Assembly (NCBI GenBank): GCA_950075905.1
Contig: CATMVR010000226.1
Span: forward strand, 1-7,688
Direction: 5' to 3'
DNA from: an uncultured Persicitalea sp.
Lineage (GTDB): Bacteria > Bacteroidota > Bacteroidia > Cytophagales > Spirosomataceae
Length of the DNA: 7,688 nt
The notes under the pieces are model-generated. The model ran no database searches. It was not told the DNA's origin and saw only the letters and a program-made list of their open reading frames with translations. Positions 6,744-7,688 of this stretch are shown piece by piece; the first letter of the stretch is position 1; the number at the start of each line of letters is the position of its first letter. Position numbers and translations under genes: made by a program.

Positions 6744-7688
6744 ATGAAATACCGCCTGCTTCTCGTTCCGGTTCTGACGCTGCTGGTCGCCGCCAGTCCT
6801 ACGCTGCTCCCCAACCCCGTCGCCCTGCCGCCCAACGTGCTGATGATCGCCGTGGACGACATGAACGATTTCATCGGCGCCATGGGGCACCCCGACGCCA
6901 TTACGCCCAACCTCGACCGTCTTATAAAGAAAGGTACCCTCTTCTCCAACGCCCATTGCCAGTCGCCCATGTGCAGCCCCTCGCGGGCGGCCATCATGAC
7001 CGGCCTGCGGCCCTCCACCACGGGTATCTACGGCATAATCGACGACGACCTGATCAAACAGACCAACAACGCCACCCGCCGTACGGACTTCCTGTACCAG
7101 TACTTCAAGGACCGCGGCTACCATACCATGGGCATCGGCAAGCTGTTTCACGAGCACGCCCCCGAAGGGCTGCTGCACGAAAGCGGCGGACGAAAGAAGG
7201 GCTTTGGGCCCTCGCCTAAACAGCCCTTCCACTGGAACAGGAAAGGTACCTCCTCCGACTGGGGCGCTTTTCCCGAGCAGGACGAGCAGATGCCAGACTA
7301 CCATTCAGCAAAGTGGGCCATTGAGCGGCTGGGGCGTAGCTACGACAAGCCCTTCTTTCTGTCGGTGGGCTTTCTGCGGCCGCATGTGCCCTGGTACGTG
7401 CCCCAAAAGTGGTTTGATCTCTACGATCCCGCCAAACTGCATCTGCCGCCCTACCTCAAAACCGACCGCGACGACCTGCCCGCCATTGCCCTGGAAATCG
7501 ACGACCTGCCCATGATGCCCACCACCGACTGGGCCATCGAGAACAAGCAGTGGCGCAACATGCTGCAGGGGTATCTGGCCAGCGTTTCGTTCGTGGACCA
7601 TTACATAGGCGAGGTGCTTGATGCACTGGAAAAGAGCCCCCACGCGCCGAATACCATCGTGGTCTTGTGGTCAGACCACGGCTACCGG
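6744..7688 (+). CDS. Secreted iduronate-2-sulfatase-like sulfatase (3' end missing)
   Basis: The frame runs from ATG 6744 to the right edge with no stop, 315 residues visible; sulfatases of this group have about 480-550. Residues 1 to about 17 form a hydrophobic signal peptide. Active-site residues line up with human iduronate-2-sulfatase: Asp38-Asp39, Cys77-Ser-Pro-Ser-Arg81 (Cys77 the formylglycine site), a Thr-Gly-Leu-Arg-Pro-x-Thr-Thr stretch just after it, Lys133-Leu-Phe-His136 (GKxFH), Arg-Pro-His214-Val-Pro, and Ser-Asp311-His312-Gly at the edge. The following catalytic Lys and the C-terminal subdomain lie outside. GKxFH and RPHxP distinguish it from the sulfatase at 1964-3346 (GKWH, SDNG), so the two should have different substrates; 2-O-sulfated uronate is a guess from family resemblance. 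Codons are noticeably richer in C and G at the third position than in the gene before it. The 128-base gap upstream (6616-6743) holds no convincing promoter or terminator. Confidence 0.92.
   Translation, partial: MKYRLLLVPVLTLLVAASPTLLPNPVALPPNVLMIAVDDMNDFIGAMGHPDAITPNLDRLIKKGTLFSNAHCQSPMCSPSRAAIMTGLRPSTTGIYGIIDDDLIKQTNNATRRTDFLYQYFKDRGYHTMGIGKLFHEHAPEGLLHESGGRKKGFGPSPKQPFHWNRKGTSSDWGAFPEQDEQMPDYHSAKWAIERLGRSYDKPFFLSVGFLRPHVPWYVPQKWFDLYDPAKLHLPPYLKTDRDDLPAIALEIDDLPMMPTTDWAIENKQWRNMLQGYLASVSFVDHYIGEVLDALEKSPHAPNTIVVLWSDHGYR

Noticed and set aside
6677..7219. 180-residue + strand reading frame
   Set aside because: It is an Arg/Pro/His-rich shadow of the sulfatase frame that starts at 6744, which has all catalytic motifs.
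1..7688. CRISPR array, tRNA or rRNA, insertion sequence, phage or defence genes
   Set aside because: No short regular repeats with spacers, no cloverleaf-like sequence, no transposase or integrase motifs; every long conserved frame belongs to the five carbohydrate-related genes.

Overview
The window looks like chromosomal DNA of a member of the Bacteroidota, most likely an environmental Cytophagales-type bacterium. This is inferred from mid-range GC, no Shine-Dalgarno sequences ahead of the starts, exported proteins whose signal peptides end in an Ala|Gln cut, and sulfatase-rich carbohydrate gene content. I cannot name a genus from the sequence. All five genes lie on the + strand and every gene that shows its N-terminus carries an apparent export signal, so this is a periplasmic or outer-membrane polysaccharide-processing locus.

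Layout: (1) 2-1885, the 3' part of a large secreted propeller-like protein with two copies of one module; (2) 1904-1956, a strong hairpin plus T-tract terminator; (3) 1964-3346, a complete S1-type sulfatase with a Cys-Ser-Pro-Ser-Arg active site; (4) 3424-4866, a complete single-module paralogue of gene 1; (5) 5074-6615, a secreted helical protein, probably an (alpha/alpha)6-toroid polysaccharide lyase or glycoside hydrolase of unassigned family; (6) 6744-7688, the 5' part of a second sulfatase resembling iduronate-2-sulfatase, cut by the right edge. The longest non-coding gap is 4867-5073 (207 bases); it holds a hairpin and a weak promoter-like element. I saw no tRNA, rRNA, CRISPR array, transposase or insertion sequence, and no SusC/SusD or regulator gene.

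The likely joint role is breakdown of a sulfated, possibly uronic-acid-containing glycan: two sulfatases of different subfamilies remove sulfate esters, the toroid protein may cut the backbone, and the two propeller proteins bind or perhaps cleave the glycan. Both sulfatases need a formylglycine-generating enzyme, which is not in the window.

The most interesting feature is the propeller pair: an uncharacterised family ending in a 58-residue domain that aligns without gaps in three copies (two in gene 1, one in gene 3), with gene 1 built by internal duplication.
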